DNA of 64,000 nt. Origin: Paenibacillus_E sp040812395. GTDB lineage: Bacteria; Bacillota; Bacilli; Paenibacillales; NBRC-103111. A program made the position numbers and the translations under genes. Shown one piece after another: positions 57,582 to 64,000 of this stretch (the stretch's first letter is position 1; each line of letters begins with the position of its first letter). The DNA is taken from positions 124,001 through 188,000 of the forward strand of contig NZ_JBFNXH010000003.1 in assembly GCF_040812395.1 (NCBI RefSeq). Direction: 5' to 3'. Under the pieces are notes generated by a model. It was not told where the DNA came from, searched no databases, and saw only the letters and a program-made list of their open reading frames with translations.

Positions 57582-57610
57582 ATGCTAATCCAATTTCGTC
57601 CATAAGTCAA
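57582..57610 (-). promoter_or_regulatory. promoter of rnz
   Basis: TTGACT at 57610-57605, 17-bp spacer, TAGCAT at 57587-57582 on the minus strand. Confidence 0.5.
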
Positions 57611-57707
57611 ACAGGAAGCCGATGCGTCGATTTTTTCAAATGGATCGTTGATCAACTGTTCGATGATAAAAGACGGCTGCATCAAAGTCATTCTGAAGCC
57701 ATAGCAG

Positions 57708-57762
57708 CAAAAAAAGCGAGGTGACCCGCCGAACCATCAAGTTCAGGCGGACAGCCTCGCTT
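57708..57762 (-). terminator. terminator of metH
   Basis: On the minus strand AAGCGAGG, CCGCC, loop, GGCGG, CCTCGCTT, then a run of T, 15 bp past the metH stop. Confidence 0.85.
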
Positions 57763-57778
57763 TATATTCTAAAAAGCA

Positions 57779-60700
57779 CTAACCAACATTAAAGTAACGA
57801 GCTTCCGGATGCGCGAATACGATCGCCGATACAGAGGCTTCAGGCTCCATCATCATAGATTCCGTAAGCTCTACTCCAATATCCTCCGGCGTTAGCAAAT
57901 TAAACAACTTTGCCTGATCATCAAGACTTGGACAAGCCGGATAGCCGAAGGAGAATCTTTGGCCTGTATACTTCGCCCCAAAACGCTCCTGCATGGTCAT
58001 ATCAGGACGATCCGGAATGCCAACCACATCACGCATAATATGGTGAACCCGTTCCGCGAATCCTTCGGCCACTTCCAGCGCTGTTGACTGGAGCGCATGC
58101 GATTTCAGGTAGTCCCCTTTATCTCGCCATTCTTTAGCTAGATCGTTGATCCCATGTCCAGCAGTCACGAGCAGGAATCCGACATAATCCATCTGTCCGC
58201 TTTCCACAGATTTGAGGTAATCAGCCAAGCAAAGGAACGGCTCTTTATCCTGACGTGGAAACGTGAATGTTTCCAGTACCTTGCTATGATCCGTATGATC
58301 ATACACAATGACATCATCACCACTGGATTGAGCAGGGAAGAAACGGTACATCCCGTGTGCCTTGATGATCCCTTCCCTTTGTGCCGATTGAAGAATGGAA
58401 TCCACGGTTTCTTTCAGCTGTATCGCCTTCGCATCTTTATCGCCAAGCAATTGATCGACTTTGCCTTTCAATCCCAGGTGATGCCCCAGCAGCATTTGCA
58501 TGTTCACGTAAGGCATCAGATGGCTGATCGGGTAATCGCGCAGCACATGACGTTCTAAATCCTGCGGAACATGCACGGGCAGGTCTTTGGAAACAGCCGA
58601 CGATTTGACGCGAGTCAACTTCGGCATTTGCTCCTCTTTCTTACCGGTGTCCATCACATCCGATTCTCTGCTCTCTCTGAGTTCTTGAATGAGGCGTTTG
58701 CGCTGCTCAGGATCGCTTAACCGGTTAGCAAGATCCAGACCATCCATCGCATCCTTTGCATAAACCACGACGCCCTCATACTCGGGCTGAATACGGTTTT
58801 TCGTAAATTTCCGGGTAAGTGCAGCCCCGCCGACCATGATCGGTACGTCAACTCCCGCATTACGCAAATCCTGCGCAGTGACAACCATTTGCTGTGCCGA
58901 TTTCACAAGCAGTCCGGATAAACCGATCGCATCCGGCAGCTCCTTGCGGTAAGCTTCAATAATTTGTTCAGGCGGTACTTTAATGCCTAAATTCACGATC
59001 TTATAGCCATTGTTCGAAAGAATGATTTCGACCAGATTTTTCCCGATATCATGCACATCACCTTTGACCGTCGCCAGAATGATCTTACCTTTCACCGCGG
59101 ATTCCGATTTCTCCATGAACGGCTCCAAGTAGGAGACGGATGCTTTCATAACCTCAGCGCTCTGCAGCACCTCAGCGACGATCAGTTCATTGTTATTAAA
59201 GAGACGCCCAACTTCTTCCATCCCTTTCATGAGAGGTCCATTAATGACTTCAAGCGGTGAATAAGTCTGCAACGCGATCTCCAGATCGGGAATTAACCCT
59301 TCCTTCGTTCCTTCTACAACATAGGAGCCCAGTCGTTCTTCCAGCGTGAGGTTCGAAATTTTCTCTTTCTTCTCAACTTTCTTCTCGCGGAAATGCGCAA
59401 CAAACTGTGCCAACGTTTCATCATTCGTATTATAAATTAGATCTTCTGCGAGTTTACGCTCTGTTTCTGAAATGGAAGCGTAACGCTCCAGTTTCTCCGT
59501 GTTAACAATAGCATAGTCCAATCCAGCTTTTGTACAATGATACAGGTAGACAGAGTTCAGCACTTCGCGGCCAGCATCCGGCAAGCCGAAGGAAATATTA
59601 CTCAAGCCAAGAATCGTTTTGGCAGCAGGGTACTTTTCTTTAATCATGCGGATACCCTCAATGGTTTCCACTGCTGAACCGATATACTGCGGATCGCCCG
59701 AACCTACCGGGAACATATTCGGATCAAAAATAATATCTTCCGGATTCATTCCGTATTTCTGCGTCAGAAGCTCGTAGGAACGCGTTGCCACTTCAATCTT
59801 CGCTTCACGCGAAACGGCTTGCCCGCGTTCGTCGATAAGGATACATACAACCGCAGCCCCGTAACGGTGAATAAGCGGCAAGATCCCCGCAAATTTAGTC
59901 TCGCCATCCTCCAGATTGATGGAGTTGATGATCGCTTTCCCTTGCGAATATTTCAAACCAAGCTCAATAATATGATCATAGGTGGAGTCAATCATGAGCG
60001 GAACTTTTACTTTCTTCACGACCTGCTGCATGAATTCCTCGACTGCATATGCTTCATCAATATCCGTATCCTGCAAATTGATATCGATGACATGTGCGCC
60101 ATTTTTGACCTGATTCCGCGCAATTTCAGAACCTTCCTCAAACTTGCCTTCTTTGATGAGGCGTTTAAATTTCCGCGAACCGGAAATGTTCGTCCGCTCT
60201 CCGACCATAATGGGACGGTTTTCCGGCTCAATATAGACCGTTTCAATACCCGACACTGCCGGTGGATGAGAACCGTATTCGGTACGCGGCTTATATTCGC
60301 CTAGTGTCTCTGCCATAGCGCGAATATGATCGGGCGTCGTTCCACAGCAGCCGCCCGCGATATTCAACCAGCCTTGCTCCGCAAATGCGGCCATTTTCTT
60401 GGCGAGCGATTCCGGTGTCTCGTGGTAATGGCCATTCTCATCCGGAAGTCCGGCATTCGGATAACAACTAACCGCTGTTCCTGCAATATCAGACAGCGTA
60501 CGAATATGATCCCGCATGAACTCAGGGCCCGTTGCACAGTTTAGTCCGATCGAAATCGGGTTCAAATGCTCCAGTGAAATATAGAAGGATTCAATATTTT
60601 GACCCGCGAGTGTCGTGCCCATAGGCTCAATTGTGCCCGAAATCATGATCGGCAGCTTCACGCCAAGTGTCTCGAACGCTCTGCGAATACCGATGCTGCC

Positions 60701-61216
60701 CGCCTTCACGTTAAGCGTATCTTGCGATGTCTCCAACAGCAGCGCGTCTACACCAGCTTCAACAAGCGCAAGAGCCTGCTCATAATAGCTGTCTTCCAGC
60801 TGCTGAAAGGTAACGCCGCCTGTTACGGAAAGCGTTTTGGTCGTTGGTCCCATCGCACCAATAACGTAACGAGGCCATTCCGGCGTTGAATATTTATTCG
60901 CTGCTTCAATAGCCAGCTTGGCCGCAGCAAGATTTAGCTCGCGATGGCGGTCTTGTAGGTCATACTCCGCAAGTACCACGCTAGTCGTCCCAAATGTGTT
61001 AGTTTCAATCATATCGGCGCCTGCTGCGAAGTAGGCCTCATGTATTTTACGAATGACGTCAGGACGCGTAACGCAAAGAATCTCGTTACAACCGTCGAGA
61101 TCATCTCCACCGAAATCATCCGCGGTTAAGTTCTCTTGCTGGATCATCGTCCCCATAGCGCCATCTAGGATCATAATTTTTTTCTTCAGCTGTTCTTGAA
61201 TCGGTGTTTTGATCAT
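57779..61216 (-). CDS. metH: cobalamin-dependent methionine synthase MetH
   Basis: 1145 aa, full length, from the ATG at 61216, 7 nt after AAAGGGAG; a GTG at 61249 is less well placed. Domains in order: homocysteine-binding (about 1-320, zinc ligands in GLNCATGPE and GGCCGTTPDH), pterin-binding (about 340-600, VGERTNISGSRKF), helical cap (about 640-735), B12-binding with the axial His in DVHDIGKNL near 750, and the SAM-dependent reactivation domain (about 880-1145, with RFSFGYPACPSLDDQ). It makes methionine from homocysteine and methyl-THF. I saw no S-box or cobalamin riboswitch in the 218-bp leader region. Confidence 0.96.
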   Translation of the reverse strand: MIKTPIQEQLKKKIMILDGAMGTMIQQENLTADDFGGDDLDGCNEILCVTRPDVIRKIHEAYFAAGADMIETNTFGTTSVVLAEYDLQDRHRELNLAAAKLAIEAANKYSTPEWPRYVIGAMGPTTKTLSVTGGVTFQQLEDSYYEQALALVEAGVDALLLETSQDTLNVKAGSIGIRRAFETLGVKLPIMISGTIEPMGTTLAGQNIESFYISLEHLNPISIGLNCATGPEFMRDHIRTLSDIAGTAVSCYPNAGLPDENGHYHETPESLAKKMAAFAEQGWLNIAGGCCGTTPDHIRAMAETLGEYKPRTEYGSHPPAVSGIETVYIEPENRPIMVGERTNISGSRKFKRLIKEGKFEEGSEIARNQVKNGAHVIDINLQDTDIDEAYAVEEFMQQVVKKVKVPLMIDSTYDHIIELGLKYSQGKAIINSINLEDGETKFAGILPLIHRYGAAVVCILIDERGQAVSREAKIEVATRSYELLTQKYGMNPEDIIFDPNMFPVGSGDPQYIGSAVETIEGIRMIKEKYPAAKTILGLSNISFGLPDAGREVLNSVYLYHCTKAGLDYAIVNTEKLERYASISETERKLAEDLIYNTNDETLAQFVAHFREKKVEKKEKISNLTLEERLGSYVVEGTKEGLIPDLEIALQTYSPLEVINGPLMKGMEEVGRLFNNNELIVAEVLQSAEVMKASVSYLEPFMEKSESAVKGKIILATVKGDVHDIGKNLVEIILSNNGYKIVNLGIKVPPEQIIEAYRKELPDAIGLSGLLVKSAQQMVVTAQDLRNAGVDVPIMVGGAALTRKFTKNRIQPEYEGVVVYAKDAMDGLDLANRLSDPEQRKRLIQELRESRESDVMDTGKKEEQMPKLTRVKSSAVSKDLPVHVPQDLERHVLRDYPISHLMPYVNMQMLLGHHLGLKGKVDQLLGDKDAKAIQLKETVDSILQSAQREGIIKAHGMYRFFPAQSSGDDVIVYDHTDHSKVLETFTFPRQDKEPFLCLADYLKSVESGQMDYVGFLLVTAGHGINDLAKEWRDKGDYLKSHALQSTALEVAEGFAERVHHIMRDVVGIPDRPDMTMQERFGAKYTGQRFSFGYPACPSLDDQAKLFNLLTPEDIGVELTESMMMEPEASVSAIVFAHPEARYFNVG

Positions 61217-61372
61217 GACATGACTCCCTTTCAACTTGGCGTAACTCACAATTCATCCGTATTATCGACAAAATATGTTAACAATTAGTGTAACAGAATA
61301 CCGCTTCTATGAAAAGATTTTGAATTATCAATATTTCCTATGGGATATCTCGGATTTTCTTATTCCAATCCA

Positions 61373-61401
61373 TCGACATGCCGCTTATTTTCTACTATAA
61401 T
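61373..61401 (+). promoter_or_regulatory. promoter of mtnD
   Basis: TCGACA at 61373-61378, 17-bp spacer, TATAAT at 61396-61401, about 30 bp before the start codon. Confidence 0.55.
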
Positions 61402-61434
61402 ACTTATATATTTACTTAGAAAGAGGGATGTAAC

Positions 61435-61977
61435 ATGGCTCAAATACGAATTCGCAATACGAACGAGCGCATTGAAGGCGAAGATCAGGTTAAAGCCTTT
61501 CTGGATAGTCAAAATGTCGTATACGAACACTGGGATCCGACGAAGCTTCCTGAAGCCCTTCGCGAGAAATTCGTTCTAAGCGATGAAGAAAAGGCTCAAA
61601 TCGTAAGCACCTATGAACCAGAAATTCGCGATTTGGCTGCGAGACGCGGATATGAGATTTGGGATGTCATTTCCCTTTCCGACGCGACACCAAATATCGA
61701 AGAGTTGCTTAAGAAATTCGAGCAAGTGCACACGCACACCGAAGATGAAATTCGTGCTATTGTTTCGGGCAAAGGCATTTTCATTATTAAATCGGAAGGC
61801 GAAGTCGGCTACTTCGACGTCGAGCTGGAGCCAGGCGATGTTATTTCCGTGCCTGAGAACACGAATCATTTCTTCACTTTGATGGAGAATCGTGAGATTG
61901 TCGCTGTTCGCCTCTTCATTGAGAAAGATGGTTGGGTCGCATACAACGTAGAAGATCCTGAATTTATCAAAGCTTAA
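61435..61977 (+). CDS. mtnD: acireductone dioxygenase
   Basis: 180 aa with AGAGGG upstream. Metal ligands of this cupin enzyme are in HTHTEDEIR near residue 100 and the His of ENTNHFFT near 143. With Fe(II) it returns acireductone to the keto acid precursor of methionine in the methionine salvage pathway. It stands alone here, divergent from metH, so both face methionine supply. Other salvage genes are not in the window. Confidence 0.92.
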   Translation: MAQIRIRNTNERIEGEDQVKAFLDSQNVVYEHWDPTKLPEALREKFVLSDEEKAQIVSTYEPEIRDLAARRGYEIWDVISLSDATPNIEELLKKFEQVHTHTEDEIRAIVSGKGIFIIKSEGEVGYFDVELEPGDVISVPENTNHFFTLMENREIVAVRLFIEKDGWVAYNVEDPEFIKA

Positions 61978-61990
61978 ATATCAATCTATT

Positions 61991-62043
61991 AAAAAAAGCC
62001 CACCGGCACAGGAGTGATCCTGATAAGTCGTTGGGCTTTTTTT
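61991..62043. terminator. bidirectional intrinsic terminator
   Basis: AAAAAAAGCCCA (61991-62002) pairs with TGGGCTTTTTTT (62032-62043), between convergent mtnD and the HAD gene. Confidence 0.85.
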
Positions 62044-62053
62044 GCTTATCCAT

Positions 62054-62845
62054 TTAGCCATTATGAATAATTGGAAGAATCTCCTGTAGTCGGCTTACTT
62101 CATAAACAGGAACGATTTCTTCCCCGCGCGGCAATCCATGGTGGTTAATCCAAATATTGCTCATGCCTACGCTACCGGAACCTAGAATGTCTGTCGTAAG
62201 CTTGTCTCCGATCATGATGCCTTCATGAGCCTCGATACCCAGCAAAGACATCGCATGATGGAAAATCGATGCTGCGGGTTTACCCTCCCCGAACTCGCCG
62301 GAAATAACGATATGATCAAAGTATCCTGTAATCTCAGGAACGCCTGCAAGTTTTTCCTTTTGCAAATCAGGAGAGCCATTAGTCAGCAACAGTAGTTGAT
62401 AGCTGCCTTTCAGTGTATCCAATACCCGGAATGTTTCCTCATAAACTAGTGGGCGTTTGCGACGTTCAGCCGGGAACAATTCGCCAAGCGTGAAGCCGAG
62501 CTCGCGGTCTTCAATGCCAAGTGCGCGCAATCCGCGTGTCCATGATTCTGTACGGTAGCCGGGAGCAAGCTTCTGCAGCTTGCGGAAATTCTCATCCTCG
62601 CCTTGTGTAAAGTTCGCCCATAGTCCTTCGAACGGATTGATTCCGATCATTTTCGTAAATGGAAATGTGTCAAACGTCTCATATAAAGCGCGAGCTTCTT
62701 GCCGAACCGCTGCTTCCAAAGCCTCCGGTTCCACATTAACGTGTTTGGCAGCCTCCGCACAAGTTGCCTCGAACGCTTCCTTCACGCTGCGGTCATCCCA
62801 CAATAGAGTATCATCCAAATCAAACAATACGGCTTTCAATGTCAT
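62054..62845 (-). CDS. HAD-superfamily hydrolase (YsaA-like)
   Basis: 263 aa. Motif I FDLDDTLLWD has the nucleophile Asp at residue 9, motif II is LLLLTNGSPD near 152, the motif III Lys is in GEGKPAASIF near 185 and motif IV is MIGDKLTTDI near 210. A long helical cap (about 20-120) marks subfamily I. It is a probable small-molecule phosphatase of unknown substrate. Confidence 0.87.
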   Translation of the reverse strand: MTLKAVLFDLDDTLLWDDRSVKEAFEATCAEAAKHVNVEPEALEAAVRQEARALYETFDTFPFTKMIGINPFEGLWANFTQGEDENFRKLQKLAPGYRTESWTRGLRALGIEDRELGFTLGELFPAERRKRPLVYEETFRVLDTLKGSYQLLLLTNGSPDLQKEKLAGVPEITGYFDHIVISGEFGEGKPAASIFHHAMSLLGIEAHEGIMIGDKLTTDILGSGSVGMSNIWINHHGLPRGEEIVPVYEVSRLQEILPIIHNG

Positions 62846-62885
62846 TATTATTTTCCCCTTTGAATGCTGTTTCTATATGAACATA

Positions 62886-63071
62886 TTATTGTTCTTCATC
62901 TGTGAATTTAATGGAATCCAGTTGAACTTTAAGGTTGCCTCGAAATGCATCTATGTACTTTTTTCGCAACTCATTGCGTTCATCGATTTCCGCATCTGTA
63001 AGTCCCGCAGTTTTCGCTTTGCGAGCAAGCTCATTAATCCGCTCTATCGTCTGCTCCATGCTGTCGCTCAT
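62886..63071 (-). CDS. DUF896 (YnzC) family protein
   Basis: 61 aa from the ATG at 63071, after GGGAGG; longer in-frame readings have no site. The pattern TIERINELARKAKTAGLTDAE (in parts) and ERNELRKKYIDAFRGN is diagnostic of this two-helix family. In B. subtilis the homologue ynzC also lies in the lexA-yneA SOS region. Its function is not established. Confidence 0.92.
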   Translation of the reverse strand: MSDSMEQTIERINELARKAKTAGLTDAEIDERNELRKKYIDAFRGNLKVQLDSIKFTDEEQ

Positions 63072-63146
63072 GATTGTCCTCCCTGTCCAAATTTCAATAT
63101 GAATACTACTTTGCCATCCTCCTAAAGGATTGTCAAGAAGGCTAAC

Positions 63147-63178
63147 AAAAAGAGACATGGGAACAAACCCATGCCTCT
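63147..63178 (-). terminator. terminator after yneA
   Basis: On the minus strand AGAGGCATGGG, TTTGTT, CCCATGTCTCT, then TTTTTG. The stem has one G-U pair. It separates yneA from DUF896, so the latter is not fully under SOS control. Confidence 0.8.
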
Positions 63179-63212
63179 GATTCCTCGCAAACGATATAGA
63201 CGTCATTCTTCT

Positions 63213-63605
63213 TTAAGGAAGCACTAGAACCTGACCCTCATGAAGTGTACTCGATTGTAAATGGTTGATTACGTAGATCTTATCGATATAAGAACGAATG
63301 TTCTCTCCCTTGGCCATATGCGAGGATGCTATCCCCCATAGCGTATCTCCACGTTGGATGACAATCTGATCATTCGTTTTCGCCTTCACGAGCACTTCCC
63401 CTTTTGAAGCGACAGCAGGCTGCCCTTCTCCCGCATAGGCTTGTACGATAGCCCCACAAGAAAATACAATGCCAAGTATAGTGATAAACAAAAGAAAGAC
63501 GAACAGCTTTCTTATGTGTTTCGTAGTTGATTTCAGACGATCCATTGTGTGTTGAGATCTATGAGGTGTAAGTGTAGTGTGCGTATCAGAATAGGCCATG
63601 TACAT
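63213..63605 (-). CDS. yneA: SOS cell-division suppressor YneA
   Basis: 130 aa. An N-terminal polar stretch, a transmembrane helix (KLFVFLLFITILGIVF, about residues 33-48) and a C-terminal LysM domain (VIQRGDTLWGIAS to the end). YneA delays septation during DNA damage in Bacillales and acts at the membrane. It is divergent from lexA across a region with four LexA-type boxes, with its own promoter overlapped by one of them. The start ATG at 63605 follows GGGG; an ATG two codons later is possible. Confidence 0.92.
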   Translation of the reverse strand: MYMAYSDTHTTLTPHRSQHTMDRLKSTTKHIRKLFVFLLFITILGIVFSCGAIVQAYAGEGQPAVASKGEVLVKAKTNDQIVIQRGDTLWGIASSHMAKGENIRSYIDKIYVINHLQSSTLHEGQVLVLP

Positions 63606-63619
63606 ATAAATTCATCCCC

Positions 63620-63633
63620 CAAACATTTGTTCT
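63620..63633. promoter_or_regulatory. SOS (LexA) box 1
   Basis: CAAACATTTGTTCT, whose complement AGAACAAATGTTTG matches the Bacillales LexA pattern with one changed end base. It lies in the yneA leader. Confidence 0.6.
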
Positions 63634-63639
63634 GTTCTT

Positions 63640-63668
63640 AGATTAACACGAACACATGTTTGAGTCAA
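63640..63668 (-). promoter_or_regulatory. promoter of yneA
   Basis: TTGACT at 63668-63663, 17-bp spacer, TAATCT at 63645-63640. An SOS box fills the spacer. Confidence 0.75.
63649..63662. promoter_or_regulatory. SOS (LexA) box 2
   Basis: CGAACACATGTTTG, matching CGAAC-N4-GTTyG, within the yneA promoter spacer. Confidence 0.85.
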
Positions 63669-63678
63669 CCTATTTTCT

Positions 63679-63692
63679 CGAACTTATGTTTG
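63679..63692. promoter_or_regulatory. SOS (LexA) box 3
   Basis: CGAACTTATGTTTG, overlapping the -35 region of lexA. Confidence 0.85.
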
Positions 63693-63718
63693 TACGAACT
63701 CGGGTTCTATGTTATACT
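63690..63718 (+). promoter_or_regulatory. promoter of lexA
   Basis: TTGTAC at 63690-63695, 17-bp spacer, TATACT at 63713-63718, overlapped by two SOS boxes. Confidence 0.7.
63695..63708. promoter_or_regulatory. SOS (LexA) box 4
   Basis: CGAACTCGGGTTCT, between the -35 and -10 boxes of lexA; spaced 2 bp from box 3. Confidence 0.8.
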
Positions 63719-63753
63719 TTGGATAATGATTACCATAATTGGAGTGATAACTA

Positions 63754-64000
63754 TTGAGCAAGATTTCGCAACGACAACAAGCTATTTTGGAATTCATTAA
63801 GAATGAAGTGAAAGATAAGGGGTACCCGCCTTCTGTTAGAGAAATCGGAGAAGCTGTTGGTCTTGCTTCCAGCTCTACGGTGCATGGACATCTGGAACGC
63901 TTGGAGAAGAAAGGACTCATCCGTCGTGACCCTACTAAGCCTCGCGCAATAGAAATCTTAGGGCTGGATGGGAGTGAAAGCAACTTCGCACACTCCGTGG
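63754..64000 (+). CDS. lexA: SOS repressor LexA, 3' part outside the window
   Basis: The first 82 residues are visible. TTG start at 63754, 7 nt after GGAGTG. The sequence SKISQRQQAILEFIKNEV, then GYPPSVREIGEAVGL and SSSTVHGHLERLEKKGLIRRD, is the winged DNA-binding domain of LexA. The cleavage site and Ser-Lys dyad fall beyond the edge. It represses itself and yneA through the boxes upstream. Confidence 0.95.
   Translation, partial: MSKISQRQQAILEFIKNEVKDKGYPPSVREIGEAVGLASSSTVHGHLERLEKKGLIRRDPTKPRAIEILGLDGSESNFAHSV

Noticed and set aside
61217..61434. S-box or cobalamin riboswitch before metH
   Set aside because: Looked for the conserved S-box and B12-box sequences on the minus strand; none seen.
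1..64000. CRISPR array, tRNA/rRNA genes, transposases
   Set aside because: No regularly spaced repeats, no tRNA-like cloverleaf with CCA-type ends, and no transposase or integrase motif noticed.

Overview
The window reads as chromosomal DNA of a spore-forming, monoderm Firmicute of the Paenibacillaceae (Paenibacillus-like). The reasons are moderate G+C, strong AGGAGG-type ribosome sites with frequent GTG/TTG starts, spore genes (tlp, kapB, a YhcN/YlaJ lipoprotein), the divergent lexA-yneA SOS pair with a DUF896 gene, and B. subtilis-type housekeeping neighbours (ABC-F proteins, mrfA/mrfB, metH, rnz). I saw no tRNA, rRNA, CRISPR array or insertion sequence.

Layout. 1-3.8 kb: a truncated alpha/beta hydrolase, an ORF remnant, a divergent SDR/LysR pair and a HAD phosphatase. 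3.8-10.6 kb: a sulfur block. A flavoprotein plus dicluster ferredoxin, shaped like APS reductase AprA/AprB, is divergent from a complete sulfate ABC transporter (cysT, cysW, cysA, sbp); both promoters carry the same ATTCCGAGT motif. 10.7-23.5 kb: an AT-rich acyltransferase, an AIM24 protein, a thioesterase, purT, a VWA/MoxR pair, spore and small proteins, a TRIC channel, an oxidoreductase and kapB. 23.5-30.5 kb: three ABC-F ATPases with an M42 peptidase. 30.5-43.5 kb: a Tad/Flp pilus operon (30-aa peptide, tadZ, tadA, tadB, tadC, flp, two TadE-like proteins, a large TadG-like protein, prepilin peptidase, FHA protein). Upstream of it lies a Ser/Thr kinase joined to a degenerate MinD/TadZ-like domain. 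43.5-51.6 kb: RNA methyltransferase, ABC ATPase, cREC protein and a DNA-repair run (nfo, fpg-like, mrfB, mrfA). 51.7-55.2 kb: nitroreductase, then an OlsB-like N-acyltransferase, an LPLAT acyltransferase and a membrane hydrolase, a possible aminolipid pathway. 55.2-56.3 kb: no convincing large protein gene; instead a heavily structured probable non-coding RNA of about 650 nt on the minus strand, ending in its own terminator, and a 33-aa membrane peptide gene with its own terminator. 56.3-64 kb: tlp, rnz, metH divergent from mtnD, a HAD phosphatase, DUF896, yneA and the start of lexA, with four SOS boxes between the last two.

The strongest leads are the structured RNA locus at 55.3-56.0 kb, the AprBA-like/sulfate permease module with its shared operator and leader attenuator, the kinase-FHA-controlled Tad operon with a terminator hairpin between promoter and first gene, and the OlsB/LPLAT pair. 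Family names come from recognised motifs and remembered family features; no database search was run.
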